Origin: Rhodoligotrophos defluvii
Lineage (GTDB): Bacteria > Pseudomonadota > Alphaproteobacteria > Rhizobiales > Im1
DNA length: 64,000 bases
Direction: 5' to 3'
Assembly: GCF_005281615.1 (NCBI RefSeq)
Contig: NZ_SZZM01000003.1
Location: 116,009-180,008 of the forward strand
A program made the position numbers and the translations under genes. The notes beneath the pieces were generated by a model that did not search any database, was not told the origin of the DNA, and worked only from the letters and a program-made list of their open reading frames with translations. Below, piece after piece: positions 51,003 through 61,782 of the stretch (position 1 is the stretch's first letter; every line of letters begins with the position of its first letter).

Positions 51003-51920
51003 GTGAGTTTGGCGCTCAGGCTTGGAAAACTAATGACGCAGCATGACCAGCACATCGCCGCGTGGCGGGATGCTTTTCGCGACGAGACAACGGGCATCCA
51101 CAGAACCATTCAGGATCTGCTCTGGAACTACGCCGCCTTTCGCACGACGGTTCGGATCGTCCGTCTTGCAAATGAGAAGAGAGGCTCGAGACCCCCGCTT
51201 AACCAGATGATGTTCAATCTCGTTTCCGAGGGATACTGGTCAAGCCTGCTTCTCGGCACTCGCCGACTTCTCGATAAGGCCCCGATAAAAGGCCCCAAGG
51301 GAGTTTACTCGATCCGATCTGTCGTCAACGACGTGAAAGCGAGCCAAAACTGGTTGACCAGGAGAATCTACGTCGAGAAAGTGCTTGACGCGCAATACGA
51401 TCTCGATCGCCTGCATCAAGAACAACATGACCACCTCGTCGCCGCGAAGGGGCGTCCGGTGTGGGGCGATCCAGAGCTCATGAAAAGTGAGGCCGCGCAT
51501 CGGCATTTCGATGTTTTGAGCGGCGTTTCTGCGTCAGAGCGTAACCCGAGCAATCTGATCTCGGACACGGTCTTCGAGAAGATCGAAACTCGGCTTGCCC
51601 GCCTTGATCGAATTGCCGAGCACGTTAACTCGCATGTTGCTCATGCCGGGAACAAGCAAAGTCGGCAGGACAGGGAGCTTGGTGATTTCGACATTCGCGA
51701 TGCTGAAAAGACTCTCAGGCAGTTGAAGGAAATCGCGGATCTGGTCGGAGTGTGGTTCGCCAACGAAGGCGGTGCGGGCCTCGCCACATATCTCGGTGAC
51801 CAATTCGAGGGCCTCGATCATCCTGTTGTAGACACCGCCGACCTTGCCGACCTTGCAGAACAATGGCGATTGATCGATAGAGAAATCGCAGAATGGTCGA
51901 TCGGGCCAGAAGATCTGTGA
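51003..51920 (+). CDS. HEPN/AbiU2-like protein
   Basis: 305 residues from GTG 51003 (start uncertain; ATG 51033 is an alternative). Almost entirely helical. WNYAAFRTTVRIVRLANEKR, MMFNLVSEGYWSSLLLGTRR and, near residue 205, RIAEHVNSHVAHAGN resemble the AbiU2 branch of HEPN proteins, where the last motif (R-x4-6-H type) forms the RNase site. Coding is on the opposite strand from its neighbours and composition is lower in GC, so it is probably cargo. It could be a solo abortive-infection gene; no partner antitoxin adjoins. Family call is tentative. Confidence 0.5.
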   Translation: MSLALRLGKLMTQHDQHIAAWRDAFRDETTGIHRTIQDLLWNYAAFRTTVRIVRLANEKRGSRPPLNQMMFNLVSEGYWSSLLLGTRRLLDKAPIKGPKGVYSIRSVVNDVKASQNWLTRRIYVEKVLDAQYDLDRLHQEQHDHLVAAKGRPVWGDPELMKSEAAHRHFDVLSGVSASERNPSNLISDTVFEKIETRLARLDRIAEHVNSHVAHAGNKQSRQDRELGDFDIRDAEKTLRQLKEIADLVGVWFANEGGAGLATYLGDQFEGLDHPVVDTADLADLAEQWRLIDREIAEWSIGPEDL

Positions 51921-51984
51921 TCCCCGAGAGGCAAGCCGATTCCTTGGTTCGAACCGATACCGCCTTCTGTCAAAGCCACCGGCT

Positions 51985-54900
51985 TTACCGGAAATCCCGC
52001 GCCTTCACCCTGATGCCGCCGGCCACCGGCCCCTGCTTCTCGGCCGCAGCCGCCTCGCGCTGCCCGACAGTCGCCAGATCCCGCGACAGATCGACGATCC
52101 GATGGGCGACAAGATGCACGACCTCGCCCTCGCGCTGAACGCGGCCCCTCACGGCGATCATGCTCGATGAGAGAATGACCCGCCGATAGCGCTCGAAGAC
52201 CTTTTGCCACACGACGAGATTGGCGATGCCGGTCTCGTCCTCGAGCGTGACGAACATGACGCCATTAGCCGAGCCGGGGCGTTGGCGCACCAGGACGATC
52301 CCTGCCGCCTCCAGCCAGCGCCGGTCGCGCGCCGCCATCGCCTCGGCGCAGCTGACGATCCGGCGCTTCGCCAGGTCCTCGCGCAGGAAGGAGACCGGAT
52401 GGCGGCGCAGCGACAGGCCGATATGCCCGTAATCCTCGACCACCTCGCGACCGGCGGGCATCGCTCTCAGCGCGATCGCAGGCTCGTCGAGTTCCGGAAC
52501 GGTCCGCCCCTCACGGTCCGAGGCGGCGGCGAAGAGCGGCAGTTCCTCGTCGCGCAGCCCCTTGATGGCCCATTGCGCCTCGCGCCGGGCGAGGCCGAAA
52601 GCCGGACGGAATCCATCGGCCGCGGCGATCTGATCGAGCGCCGCGACGGGAACGCCGGCCCGCCGCCAGAGATCGGCGATCGAGGTGAAATTCTCATCGC
52701 CCCGCGCCGCCACGATGGCGGCGGCATGGGCATTGGCGAGGCCCTTGACCATTCGCAGTCCAAGACGGACCGCGAGACGGCTTTCGTCGCCGGTCGGCTC
52801 CAGCGTGCAATCCCAGCGGGAGGCATTGATGCAGACCGGGCGGACCTCCACCCCATGCTCGCGCGCGTCGCGCACGATCTGGGCCGGCGCATAAAAGCCC
52901 ATGGGCTGGGCGTTGAGGAGCGCGGCGCAGAAGACATCCGGATGCCAGCATTTGAGCCAGGCCGAGGCATAGGCGATCAGAGCGAAGCTCGCCGCATGGC
53001 TTTCCGGAAAACCATAGGAGCCGAAGCCTTCGAGCTGCTGGAAGGTCCGGGCAGCGAACTCCTCCTCATAGCCGCGCGCGATCATCCCCGAGATCAGCCG
53101 GTCGCGGAACTTCGAAACCCCGCCGGTATGCTTGAAGGTGGCCATGCTCTTGCGCAGGAGATCGGCCTCGCCGGCGGTGAAGCCCGCGCATTCGATGGCG
53201 ACGCGCATCGCCTGTTCCTGGAACAGCGGCACGCCGAGCGTCTTTCCCAGCACCTTCTCCAGCTCGGGCCGGGGATAGTCGACCTCTTCCAGGCCCTCGC
53301 GCCGGCGCAGATAGGGATGAACCATATCGCCCTGGATCGGCCCCGGCCGCACGATCGCGACCTGCACCACCAAGTCGTAATAGGTCCGGGGCTTCAGGCG
53401 CGGCAGCATGGACATCTGCGCCCGGCTCTCGATCTGGAAGGTGCCGAGCGTGTCGGCCTTGCGGATCATCGCATAGGTGCGCGGATCCTCGGCCGGGATC
53501 GACGCCAGATCGAGTCGGATATCCTTGTGCTCGGCCAGGAGATCGAGCCCCCGGCGCATGCAGCTCAGCATGCCGAGCGCCAGGACATCGACCTTCATGA
53601 AACGCAGCGCGTCGATATCGTCCTTGTCCCATTCGATGATCTGGCGCCCCTCCATCGCCGCAGGCTCGATGGGCACGAGATCGTCGAGCCGGTCATGGGT
53701 CAGCACGAACCCGCCCGGATGCTGCGACAAATGCCGGGGCGCGCCGCGAAGCTGGGCCGCCAGTTCGAGCGTCAGGCGCAACCGGCGATCCTCCGGGTTG
53801 AGGTTGAGATCGCGGAGCTGCTGCTCGGTCACGCCGGCCTCGGACCAGCCCCAGAGCTGGCCGGACAGCGTCTGGATCAGGTCTTCGGGAAGCCCCAAGG
53901 CCTTGCCGACGTCCCGCAGCGCGCCCTTGGAGCGGTAGCGGATGACGGTCGCGGTAAGAGCCGCGCGCTCGCGGCCGTAATGCTCATAGACCCACTGAAT
54001 CACTTCCTCGCGCCGCTCATGCTCAAAATCCACATCGATGTCGGGCGGCTCCCGGCGCTCCTCGGAGACGAAGCGCTCGAAGAGAAGATCGTTGCGGCCG
54101 GGATCGATCGCGGTGATGCCGAGCACATAGCAGACGGCGGAGTTCGCCGCCGATCCGCGCCCCTGGCAGAGGATGCCGCGCGACCGGGCGAAGCGGACGA
54201 TGCTGTTCACCGTCAGGAAGTAGGGCGCGTATTCGAGCTTGCCGATCAGGGCCAGCTCATGCTCCAGCGCGGCGGTCACCTCGTCGGGGACACCCTCGGG
54301 ATAGCGGTGTGCGGCGCCCTCCCAGGTCAGCCGTGCCAGGGTTTCCTGCGGGCTCAGCGCCGGATCGTCGCGCTCTTCGGGATACTGATAGCGCAGCTCG
54401 TCGAGCGAGAAGCGGCAGCGATCCGCGATCTCACGCGTCCGGGCCAGTGCCTCGGGCCAGCGCGCGAAGAGCCGGTGCATTTCGGCGGGCGGCTTCAGAT
54501 AACGGTCGGCATGGCGCTCGCGCCGGGTGCCGAGCGCATCGACAGTGACATTGTGCCGGATCGCGGTGACGACATCCTGCAGAATGCGGCGTCCGGGCTC
54601 ATGGAAGAGCACGTCATTGGTCACGACGGTGGGCACGCCGAGGCGCGCGGCGAGCGTCGACAGCTCCCAGATGCGCATCTGGTCATTGGGGCGCCGCCGC
54701 AGCGTCAGGCCGAGATAGGCGCGGGTCCCGAAGGCATCGTGCAGGCGCCTCAGACGCAGACCGCAGGTCTCGTCGGCAAGGTCCGGCGCCAGGACCGCGA
54801 TCAAACCCTCGCCATAGGCGACCAGATCGTCCCAATCGAGATGGCAGCGCGCCTTGCCCGCCCGCCCCTTGCCCAGCGAGAGCAGGCGGCAGAGCCGTGA

Positions 54901-55164
54901 CCAGGCCGCCCGGTCGGTCGGATAGACCAGCACCGACATGCCGCAGACGAGATCGAGGCGGCAGCCGACGATCAGCCGCACGCCCGCCTCCTTCGCCGCC
55001 TCATGGGCGCGGACGATACCGGCCAGCGTGTTGCGATCGGTCACGGCGAGCGCCTCGATCCCCATCGCGGCCGCCGCGGCGAAGAGCTCCTCGGCCGATG
55101 AGGCGCCGCGCAGGAAGGAAAAATGCGACGTCACCTGCAATTCGGCGTAGGCGGGCGCGCTCAT
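51985..55164 (-). CDS. dnaE2: Error-prone DNA polymerase ImuC/DnaE2
   Basis: 1059 residues from ATG 55164 ([20 protein letters not shown]); the frame extends further into imuB but this start overlaps the imuB stop by ATGA. N-terminal PHP domain, then [20 protein letters not shown] and the catalytic [12 protein letters not shown] (about 370-381), then the fingers and the tandem OB and C-terminal parts. It lacks the proofreading-linked extensions of DnaE1. Performs lesion bypass and mutagenesis with ImuA and ImuB. Confidence 0.93.
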   Translation of the reverse strand: MSAPAYAELQVTSHFSFLRGASSAEELFAAAAAMGIEALAVTDRNTLAGIVRAHEAAKEAGVRLIVGCRLDLVCGMSVLVYPTDRAAWSRLCRLLSLGKGRAGKARCHLDWDDLVAYGEGLIAVLAPDLADETCGLRLRRLHDAFGTRAYLGLTLRRRPNDQMRIWELSTLAARLGVPTVVTNDVLFHEPGRRILQDVVTAIRHNVTVDALGTRRERHADRYLKPPAEMHRLFARWPEALARTREIADRCRFSLDELRYQYPEERDDPALSPQETLARLTWEGAAHRYPEGVPDEVTAALEHELALIGKLEYAPYFLTVNSIVRFARSRGILCQGRGSAANSAVCYVLGITAIDPGRNDLLFERFVSEERREPPDIDVDFEHERREEVIQWVYEHYGRERAALTATVIRYRSKGALRDVGKALGLPEDLIQTLSGQLWGWSEAGVTEQQLRDLNLNPEDRRLRLTLELAAQLRGAPRHLSQHPGGFVLTHDRLDDLVPIEPAAMEGRQIIEWDKDDIDALRFMKVDVLALGMLSCMRRGLDLLAEHKDIRLDLASIPAEDPRTYAMIRKADTLGTFQIESRAQMSMLPRLKPRTYYDLVVQVAIVRPGPIQGDMVHPYLRRREGLEEVDYPRPELEKVLGKTLGVPLFQEQAMRVAIECAGFTAGEADLLRKSMATFKHTGGVSKFRDRLISGMIARGYEEEFAARTFQQLEGFGSYGFPESHAASFALIAYASAWLKCWHPDVFCAALLNAQPMGFYAPAQIVRDAREHGVEVRPVCINASRWDCTLEPTGDESRLAVRLGLRMVKGLANAHAAAIVAARGDENFTSIADLWRRAGVPVAALDQIAAADGFRPAFGLARREAQWAIKGLRDEELPLFAAASDREGRTVPELDEPAIALRAMPAGREVVEDYGHIGLSLRRHPVSFLREDLAKRRIVSCAEAMAARDRRWLEAAGIVLVRQRPGSANGVMFVTLEDETGIANLVVWQKVFERYRRVILSSSMIAVRGRVQREGEVVHLVAHRIVDLSRDLATVGQREAAAAEKQGPVAGGIRVKARDFR

Positions 55165-56684
55165 CCGAATATCCCGTGCAGGAACCACCGATGCGAGCCG
55201 GTGCCCGCATCCTCGCCATCGCCGGAGCGGAAGATCCAGAAGCGTTCGCCGGCATCGTCCTCGACCCGGAAATAGTCCCGCACCGCGATCAGTTCGGCAT
55301 CGCGTTTCCACCATTCCCCGAAGATGCGCTCGGGGCCGTCGGCCCGGCGGACACGTCGGCGCACGCCCTTCCAGGAGAACCAGTTCGGCGGATGGTCCGG
55401 CAGGAGCGCCATGGTCTCGATCGGCTCCGGCCGGGCGAGGAGCCGCGACGGGCGCGGCCAATGGTCGGGCCAGCCCGCACCCGCATCCTCGGCAAGCGCT
55501 GGCAGGCGGCAGACCGAGCGTTCGGGCACATCGCTCGCCACCGGCGCGAAGCGATAGACCGCCCGCGCGCCGACCCGGTTCGCCAGCGTGTCGATCAGGC
55601 CGGAGAGATCCGGTGCCCCCTCCTCGATCAGGCTGCTGGCCGCCTGTTTCAAGGCCAGCGGCTCGGCCAGGGTGGCGGTCAGCGACATGATCTCGATGCC
55701 GAAGCCCGGCGCGATGGTCTCGATCTTGTCGCAGAGAAGCCGGGTCAGGCGCGCGGGATTCCGCACCGGCATGGCCAGGCCAATGCGCACCGCCTCGACC
55801 CGGTTGTCGACGCGGTGGCAGAGCAGGTCGAGACGGCGCGCGCCGAGGCCCCGCGTTTCGAGCGCCTCGCAGAGCGCCATAACCAGTTTGCCGATATAGC
55901 GCGCGATGGTCTCGGCGGCGCCGATCGGTTCGGCGAAGACGCGGCGGACGGAGACCAGCTCCTCCGGTCGGATCGGCTCGATGGGTTCGGCGACCGCACC
56001 CAGGGCCTGATCGAGACGCCGGCAGAGCTCCAGCCCGAAACGCCGGGTCAAGGGCGCGCGCGGCTGCCCGACCAGGTCGCCGATGCGGACAAAGCCGAGA
56101 TCGTACAGACCCGTTGCGATCGCGGGCGGCAGGCGCAGGGCTTGCAGCGGAAGCGGCGTGAGGATCGGAACGGTTTCGCCGGGCGGGGCAACAAACAGCG
56201 GATCGGCCGCATGGCGCGCCAGCGCATGGGCCGCGCCCCAGCTATCGGCGATGGCGGCGCGGGCGGTGACGCCGGACATGACAAGTCGCCCGGTCAGCGC
56301 CTCCAGCATGGCCGCCTCACCGCCATGCAGATGGGTAGCGCCGGTCGCGTCGATGACAATCCCGTCCGGAGCGTCAACGGCGACGATCGGCGAGAAGCGT
56401 TGCAGCACCCAGAGCGCGAGACGTTCGAGGCTGTCCAGGTCGGCCCGCGGATCGGCGGGCTCGATATGGAGGCCGGGCACCATCGCCTGGGCCTTGGTGA
56501 CGGGCATGCCGGGACGCAGGCCGAGCGCCCGCGCGGCCGGATCGGCCGCCGTCACCACCCGGCGGTTCTTCTCCCTTCCGGCAATGACCAGCGGCGCCTC
56601 ACCGGGCGGCGCTGCGTCGCCCGCCTTCCGCCGCAACCGGTCTGTCGGCCAGTTCGGCAGGAAGACGGAGATGACCCGAGCCAT
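55161..56684 (-). CDS. imuB: Y-family-like mutasome protein ImuB
   Basis: 507 residues. Starts [20 protein letters not shown]; the Y-family polymerase fold is present ([37 protein letters not shown]), but the catalytic acidic residues of active Pol IV/V are not where expected, as known for ImuB, which is a scaffold binding the sliding clamp and ImuC. Overlaps imuA by 86 nt, an unusually long overlap but common in this operon type. Confidence 0.92.
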   Translation of the reverse strand: MARVISVFLPNWPTDRLRRKAGDAAPPGEAPLVIAGREKNRRVVTAADPAARALGLRPGMPVTKAQAMVPGLHIEPADPRADLDSLERLALWVLQRFSPIVAVDAPDGIVIDATGATHLHGGEAAMLEALTGRLVMSGVTARAAIADSWGAAHALARHAADPLFVAPPGETVPILTPLPLQALRLPPAIATGLYDLGFVRIGDLVGQPRAPLTRRFGLELCRRLDQALGAVAEPIEPIRPEELVSVRRVFAEPIGAAETIARYIGKLVMALCEALETRGLGARRLDLLCHRVDNRVEAVRIGLAMPVRNPARLTRLLCDKIETIAPGFGIEIMSLTATLAEPLALKQAASSLIEEGAPDLSGLIDTLANRVGARAVYRFAPVASDVPERSVCRLPALAEDAGAGWPDHWPRPSRLLARPEPIETMALLPDHPPNWFSWKGVRRRVRRADGPERIFGEWWKRDAELIAVRDYFRVEDDAGERFWIFRSGDGEDAGTGSHRWFLHGIFG

Positions 56685-57360
56685 CGCACGCCTCCAGTTC
56701 GATATCGAGACATTCGCCCGCCCGCGCCCGGATCAGCTCGACCAGCCAGCGCGGCCGCCCGACGCCGGGAACCGGAAGGGGCGAGGACGGCAGCGCCGAG
56801 ATCCGCCAGCGGGTCATCGCCGCCGTCGGCTGCCCGAAATCGCTGGCCTCCGCCTGCCGCCGCCAACGGCGCAGCGCGATGCAAATCGTCGCCGAGCCTT
56901 TCGCGGCCAGATGCAGCCGCCGCGAGGCGGTCATCGGCAGGCGCGCGACGTCGCCGACGACCGCCCCCAGCCCGCCATGCCGCAGCCCTTCCTCCATACA
57001 GGCCAGAACGGCCTTGTCGTCTCCGGCTTCGACGAAGATCACCCGGCCGGGCCGCAGTCCGGCCTGCTCCAGCCCCGGTGCGAAGAGATCCTGGAGTGCC
57101 ACGCACCAGAGCACCTGGCCGGTAGTGCGGGCGGCGATCCCGGCTGTGAAACAGGCCGCAGCCGCGCCATCCACCGCCCCGTTGCCGCCTCCGGCGACTT
57201 CATGGAGGCATCCGAGCTCCAGCCCGCCACCGGGCAGCTTGCGATCCAGCGGCGCGATCCCGAAGGGCAGCACCTCGTGCGGACGCGCGCCATCGCCTTC
57301 GAGGCGCGCTATGCGCGCCCGGAGGTCGGCAATGGCTGGGCTGTCTGCACGGCTGGGCAT
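56599..57360 (-). CDS. imuA: Mutasome protein ImuA (RecA-like)
   Basis: 253 residues from ATG 57360; the longer frame to 57507 includes the LexA box and is rejected. RecA/SulA-like core with LPFGIAPLDRKLPGGGLELG and HEVAGGGNGAVDGAAAACF, where the Walker A region is degenerate. It inhibits or steers RecA and recruits the mutasome. First gene of the cassette, 48 nt downstream of an SOS box. Confidence 0.9.
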   Translation of the reverse strand: MPSRADSPAIADLRARIARLEGDGARPHEVLPFGIAPLDRKLPGGGLELGCLHEVAGGGNGAVDGAAAACFTAGIAARTTGQVLWCVALQDLFAPGLEQAGLRPGRVIFVEAGDDKAVLACMEEGLRHGGLGAVVGDVARLPMTASRRLHLAAKGSATICIALRRWRRQAEASDFGQPTAAMTRWRISALPSSPLPVPGVGRPRWLVELIRARAGECLDIELEACDGSGHLRLPAELADRPVAAEGGRRSAAR

Positions 57361-57408
57361 ATGAGGATGGCGTCTCCGGGGCTTTGCACTGGTCGATTCC
57401 GTTGCTAT

Positions 57409-57423
57409 GTTCTTTATTTGTTC
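57409..57423 (-). promoter_or_regulatory. LexA (SOS) box of the imuABC operon
   Basis: GTTC-TTTATTT-GTTC, an exact match to the GTTC-N7-GTTC box of alphaproteobacterial LexA, 48 nt upstream of the imuA ATG. It indicates DNA-damage induction by the host LexA, which means the element relies on an alphaproteobacterial host regulator. Confidence 0.85.
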
Positions 57424-57557
57424 TCTTGTGGGTCGAGAGTCAATCTCGGCCACCCCGGAAGTGATCGACGGAGCACGATGGCCTAAGGTGGCGTAGAGGA
57501 TTCGCAAGGAGAGTGGCGGCCGCCAAGCCTACGGTCGGCCGGCTTGGGCGAAACAGG

Positions 57558-60350
57558 TCAGGCCCGTACGGATTCCGGGGCAACCTGACGGGTGTGGCGG
57601 CACTCAGGATACTGAGTGCAACCGTAGAATACCGTATCGTTCCGCCCTCGCCGCTCCACCATCTGCCCGACCAGACAGCGGGGACATTGATCGAGTTCCA
57701 TTCCGTCGACGGTCTCGAACCGGACGTCGTCCCCGGCAATCTCGCAAAGCTCCCGAATGTACCGGGAAGGCTTGCGTCCATTGCACAGGATGAATGTCCC
57801 CCTGCTGGCACGGGTGAGCGCGACATAGAAGAGGCGGCGTTCCTCCGCATAGTCGAAGGTTTCAGGCCGAGGGATGACGAGATTGAGCAATTCGTCGTCT
57901 TCGATCCGGCTTGGAACGCCGTAGTCGCCTTCGCTGACGTCCAGCAGGATTGTGTAGTCCGCTTCGAGACCTTTCGAGCGGTGAAACGACAAACCAGCTA
58001 CATCGATACTGGAGAAACCAGGGGCCTGACCGCCGAATGGGTCCAACTGGTTGTAGCGCCACAAGACCAGAACCTTTAGCTTTTGTCCCGGCTCCTGTCG
58101 CCATTGACCAGCGATGCCCTCGAGAAAGACGTTCAAGCGCTCAAGCAGCTGGAAGCACGCCGTAGGAAAGCTTGGCTTGCGCCATTCGACACTAACGGGA
58201 ATAACGCGGATTGAGCGCGGTATGGCAGCGCGTGTTGAACGCACGGTCTTCTTGATCTGCTCCGGATTGCGCTGAACGAAGCGCGCGGCGGTTTCAGCCA
58301 ACAGCTGGTTGCACCGGTACGTTTGCTCCAATCGGCCCTGCCAGCAGGCGCCGAAATTCGCTTCGAACTGCGTGAAGATCGTGATGTCCGATCCGGCGAA
58401 ACGGTAGATCGATTGCCAATCGTCCCCGACAGCAAAAACCTTTGTAAAGGGCTTCTGGTGTTTGAGCGCCTTGATCAGATTGGCCCGAGGATCTGAAATG
58501 TCCTGAAACTCATCGATCAGGATCAGCGAGAATGGGCTCTGGTATCGCCCCGTCTCGACGAGCTGCACTGCATCGCCGATCATCGAATCGAAATCGATAC
58601 GCTTGGCCTCGTCGAGCTTGCGGCCGTAGGCTTCGGTGATCAGCCACACCGCACGCGCAAAGTGCTGCGCGCGCGGTTTGTCATGAAGAGATTTTGCCCG
58701 CTCGAGGAGCATGTCCAGAGTTAGCGTGCTGGCTCTGATGTGCTTGATGCACACGCCGATCAGCTTCTGGTAGTGGGTGATCACCACTGGATCGATCGCC
58801 TTGAGGATCTCCTCGACGCTCTTCTTCGCGAGCGGGATATCGCGTTTGACCAGCTCCGCCTCGAGATGCGGTAAGAGCGTTCCGTCCTGTGCCTGCGCGG
58901 ACGTCGTTTCGAAGAAGTCCAGCTCCTCCCGCTTGTATCCGGCCCGCTTGGCCTTCGTGTGCTCCAGGTAGTTCTCGAAGGGCGAAGAGCCATCCGCGTT
59001 GATCGCGAAATGCTCATGGAACGTGTTGGTCAGCGGGTAGTGGAAATCAGGCTGGACAAACCGCCGGTTCCCGTCCTCTTCCTCGAACGAGATCTGCTTC
59101 TCGTACTCGAAATGGACCGAATTGACCCAGAGCCAGTTCACTATCCGCTGCTCCTGCAGCGACCTGACGTAGACGTCCGGCGCCAGGGTGCCGATGATAC
59201 CGCCGCCCTTGTCGTTCCGGTCGGCGATGTAGCGATTGTAATCCGCCTCGGAATCAAAGACCTCCGCAGGAATATCCGCCTTCGGCAAAATTGAGAGGAG
59301 GTCGATCCACAGCCGGTGAAACTCTGCGCTCGTGTCCATCAGTTCGCGAATAATTTTGTCGATCACTCGGGCCTCGCCGGCAGGATGCTCGACCCAGTTG
59401 GCCAGCTGTGGTGGTCGTCCCTCAGTCTCTTCGATGATCCCCCGGCCGAGCGCGTGAAACGTGGTCACCCTGCATTCCAGCGCGTCCTCATCGATCTTGA
59501 GCTGCTTTGCGATCCGCTCTTTCAGCTCATCGGCTGCACTTTTGTTGAACGCAAGGACGAGAATTTCGCTCGGGTGGTACAGGCCCTTCTCGAGCACGTA
59601 GGCGACTTTCCCCACCATGGTCGCAGACTTGCCGGAGCCGGCTGAGGCCACCAGCAAATTGTTGTCCTCGAGCCGGATGCAGGCCTCTCGCTGCTCTTTG
59701 GAAAGCGAGAAGCCGCCCAGGTTCGAGAAGAACCCGTCGAACTTTTGCATTTCGTGAACCACGAAGTTTTCGTTGTAGCGGCTGCGAACGCTCGGGTCGG
59801 AGAGCATGGAGAACGAGGTCGAGAGATAAGCCCTTAGCGAATCCGGGATGAGAAGGGCGTCAAACAGCGGGTGCGACAAGGCCTGCGACGCTTTTCCCGG
59901 GACGCTGGCGATCGCCCGGCTGACATCGGCATGGGCGAGGTATTGCCTGTTGCTGTCCGTAATCGCGAGAACTTTTGTGTCGACCTCCCGCAAGTGTTCC
60001 TTGTCGGAATCGATGAGTTCGGCGAGATGTCGGTTCACAAAGGCCAGGAGGTCGTCGCGGAGTGTATGAGCCATCTTGGCAGTCAGCCCTGACAGTGCGT
60101 CGATGCGACCCTTCGACCGTATCTCGACAGTGTGCCAAAGCAATGCCTTCGTCGACGAAACAGAAGTGACTTCAAGGCACTGGATTTCGTCCTCTGCCGC
60201 CATTCTTAACCGAATGCGGTCCCGAGACGAGGCGCTGAGGATTAACCTCCAATTCTCCGACAAGAAAAGGCGTGCCCATAGGCTGGGGCGGAATGTGCGA
60301 GATCGTCCAAGCATCAGAGCCTTTGCTGCCAGGTCGGCTGTCCAGGTCAC
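57558..60350 (-). CDS. UvrD/HelD-like superfamily 1 helicase with C-terminal zinc ribbon
   Basis: 930 residues from GTG 60350 (start uncertain). ASAGSGKS (about 233-240), VLAFNKSAADELKERIAKQL, FSLILIDEFQDISDPRANLI and ALTRASRGTFIL are UvrD-family motifs; the layout, with a long N-terminal domain before the helicase core, resembles DNA helicase IV. The last 42 residues hold CPRC (889-892) and CTQYPEC (911-917), a topoisomerase-type four-cysteine zinc ribbon. Could serve repair or defence. It stops 198 nt from imuA on the same strand; the LexA box lies between. Confidence 0.82.
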   Translation of the reverse strand: MTWTADLAAKALMLGRSRTFRPSLWARLFLSENWRLILSASSRDRIRLRMAAEDEIQCLEVTSVSSTKALLWHTVEIRSKGRIDALSGLTAKMAHTLRDDLLAFVNRHLAELIDSDKEHLREVDTKVLAITDSNRQYLAHADVSRAIASVPGKASQALSHPLFDALLIPDSLRAYLSTSFSMLSDPSVRSRYNENFVVHEMQKFDGFFSNLGGFSLSKEQREACIRLEDNNLLVASAGSGKSATMVGKVAYVLEKGLYHPSEILVLAFNKSAADELKERIAKQLKIDEDALECRVTTFHALGRGIIEETEGRPPQLANWVEHPAGEARVIDKIIRELMDTSAEFHRLWIDLLSILPKADIPAEVFDSEADYNRYIADRNDKGGGIIGTLAPDVYVRSLQEQRIVNWLWVNSVHFEYEKQISFEEEDGNRRFVQPDFHYPLTNTFHEHFAINADGSSPFENYLEHTKAKRAGYKREELDFFETTSAQAQDGTLLPHLEAELVKRDIPLAKKSVEEILKAIDPVVITHYQKLIGVCIKHIRASTLTLDMLLERAKSLHDKPRAQHFARAVWLITEAYGRKLDEAKRIDFDSMIGDAVQLVETGRYQSPFSLILIDEFQDISDPRANLIKALKHQKPFTKVFAVGDDWQSIYRFAGSDITIFTQFEANFGACWQGRLEQTYRCNQLLAETAARFVQRNPEQIKKTVRSTRAAIPRSIRVIPVSVEWRKPSFPTACFQLLERLNVFLEGIAGQWRQEPGQKLKVLVLWRYNQLDPFGGQAPGFSSIDVAGLSFHRSKGLEADYTILLDVSEGDYGVPSRIEDDELLNLVIPRPETFDYAEERRLFYVALTRASRGTFILCNGRKPSRYIRELCEIAGDDVRFETVDGMELDQCPRCLVGQMVERRGRNDTVFYGCTQYPECRHTRQVAPESVRA

Positions 60351-60628
60351 CAGGCGATCGATCGGAACCCGCTCGCCTGAACCCTTGTGATTTGCCGTTA
60401 GGTGTACGCAACTAATTCAACGTCACTGACTACAGTATCCATTCGATCATCCTGTAACTGGGCAAGACTGGCAAGGCATGGCACAAACGCGCAGCGGCGG
60501 CACGTCTTGCACTCGGCTGCGGCGCGCACCGATAAAGGTCATCGACTGCGCCTACGAGTGCTCGGGCAACCGCGTAGCCGCGAACGCTAGCCACCGTCGA
60601 TGAAATCGCAACGAGGAGAGGCGGGGCC
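60351..60628. other. Divergent intergenic region between the helicase and SRAP genes
   Basis: 278 nt with GAAC-N10-GAAC at 60369-60386, spaced too widely to be a LexA box, and no other convincing element. GAGGAGAG precedes the SRAP start. Confidence 0.4.
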
Positions 60629-61318
60629 ATGTGCAACCTGTATCGCATTACGACCAACCAGCAGGCGATCCGGGAGTTCGTGGCCGCTACCCATGACAGT
60701 ATCGGCAATCTCGAACCGTCGATCGACGTCTACCCCGACCGGCCGGCGCCTGTGGTGCGCAACATCGATGGCGGGCGGGAACTGGCCTCGTTGACCTGGG
60801 GCATGCCTACGCCCATCGAGTATTTGAAATCCCGCGACGCGCCGGACACGGGCGTCACCAATATCCGCAACCCAGGCAGCCCCCATTGGCGCAAATGGCT
60901 CGGTGGCGAGCATCGCTGCGTGGTCCCGGCCACCGCCTTTTCCGAATACGGGCAAAAACCCGACCCGGTAACGCGGCGCAAACCGCTGCATTGGTTCGCC
61001 CTCGACGAGGCCCAGCCCCTGTTCTTCTTCGCGGGGATCTGGACGCCATGGCGCGGAACCCGCGGATCGAACCGCACCCCACGCCCCGGCGATCATCAGC
61101 TGTTCGCCTTCCTGACTACCGATGCCAACGGCGTGGTGAAGCCGATTCATCCGAAGGCCATGCCCGCCATCCTGACGAGCCGCGACGAGGTCGAGACCTG
61201 GCTCACGGCCGATTGGAAGGAAGCCAAGGCGCTACAACGGCCGCTGCCTGATGATCGGCTGGTGATCCTTGAGACGCCAGCCGGCGCAGCCGCCGATGGC
61301 ATGATGCCGGGCATCTGA
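60629..61318 (+). CDS. SRAP/HMCES-family abasic-site protein (YedK-like)
   Basis: 229 residues beginning MCNLYRIT, which exposes the nucleophilic cysteine 2 after methionine removal. VVPATAFSEYG (glutamate) and IHPKAMPAIL (histidine) complete the active site. Proteins of this family crosslink abasic sites in single-stranded DNA to protect them. Presence beside an imu cassette and a helicase makes a mobile DNA-damage module. GAGGAGAG ribosome site 8 nt upstream. Confidence 0.9.
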   Translation: MCNLYRITTNQQAIREFVAATHDSIGNLEPSIDVYPDRPAPVVRNIDGGRELASLTWGMPTPIEYLKSRDAPDTGVTNIRNPGSPHWRKWLGGEHRCVVPATAFSEYGQKPDPVTRRKPLHWFALDEAQPLFFFAGIWTPWRGTRGSNRTPRPGDHQLFAFLTTDANGVVKPIHPKAMPAILTSRDEVETWLTADWKEAKALQRPLPDDRLVILETPAGAAADGMMPGI

Positions 61319-61782
61319 ACAATGATCAGGAGGGTGAAGGGGTCAGAAAGAGGAAGGACAGTTAGCGGCGGCGCTTGCCAAGAGTCGGCAGTGCAAATTG
61401 ACACCAATTGGCGAACTGACCAGTGTTTCCAAACCTAACAGCGATAGCTGGACCAATTCCTGGCCGGCAGCTCTTAGTTCGCAGATTTCTAAAGCTACCA
61501 ATCAGCTTGAGCATTCCCTTGGGTTTACTGCCCTTCTTAATCTCCACAGCCAGATCTACGTATCTGGCGGTGATCGATAGTCGCGTCGACTTTGTTCCCG
61601 TGGTAGCGTCAAAGGCTCGGGGCTAAAAGCAAGAGCAACACTGAATCGAATAAATCAGCTGTTGGCTTCGCCTCCAGCGAATGAGAAGAGGGCTGTCAGT
61701 TGCGAAGTTCAGAACGCGTCGCGTCGGAGTCGATGCCAGCTCGGTTGCGCTCGCTGCGGTTCGCTTGGCTTTCTAGCGCGTC
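61319..61782 (-). pseudogene. Gene-poor stretch with a nuclease-like gene remnant
   Basis: On the minus strand, 61362-61640 is open for about 90 codons without a start. It reads YVDLAVEIKKGSKPKGMLKL, IGSFRNLRTKS, then GPAIAVRFGNTGQFANWCQF; the VEIKKG segment looks like a nuclease E-x-K motif. The rest of the stretch shows nothing. Base composition here is lower in GC than the flanks, in line with a decayed insertion. Not assigned to a family. Confidence 0.35.

Noticed and set aside
52204..54900. Very long plus-strand frame opposite dnaE2
   Set aside because: DnaE2 is unmistakable on the minus strand; the antisense frame is open only through codon bias.
60369..60386. GAAC-N10-GAAC as a LexA box for the HelD-like helicase
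   Set aside because: The alphaproteobacterial box needs seven spacer bases; only the imuA site fits.
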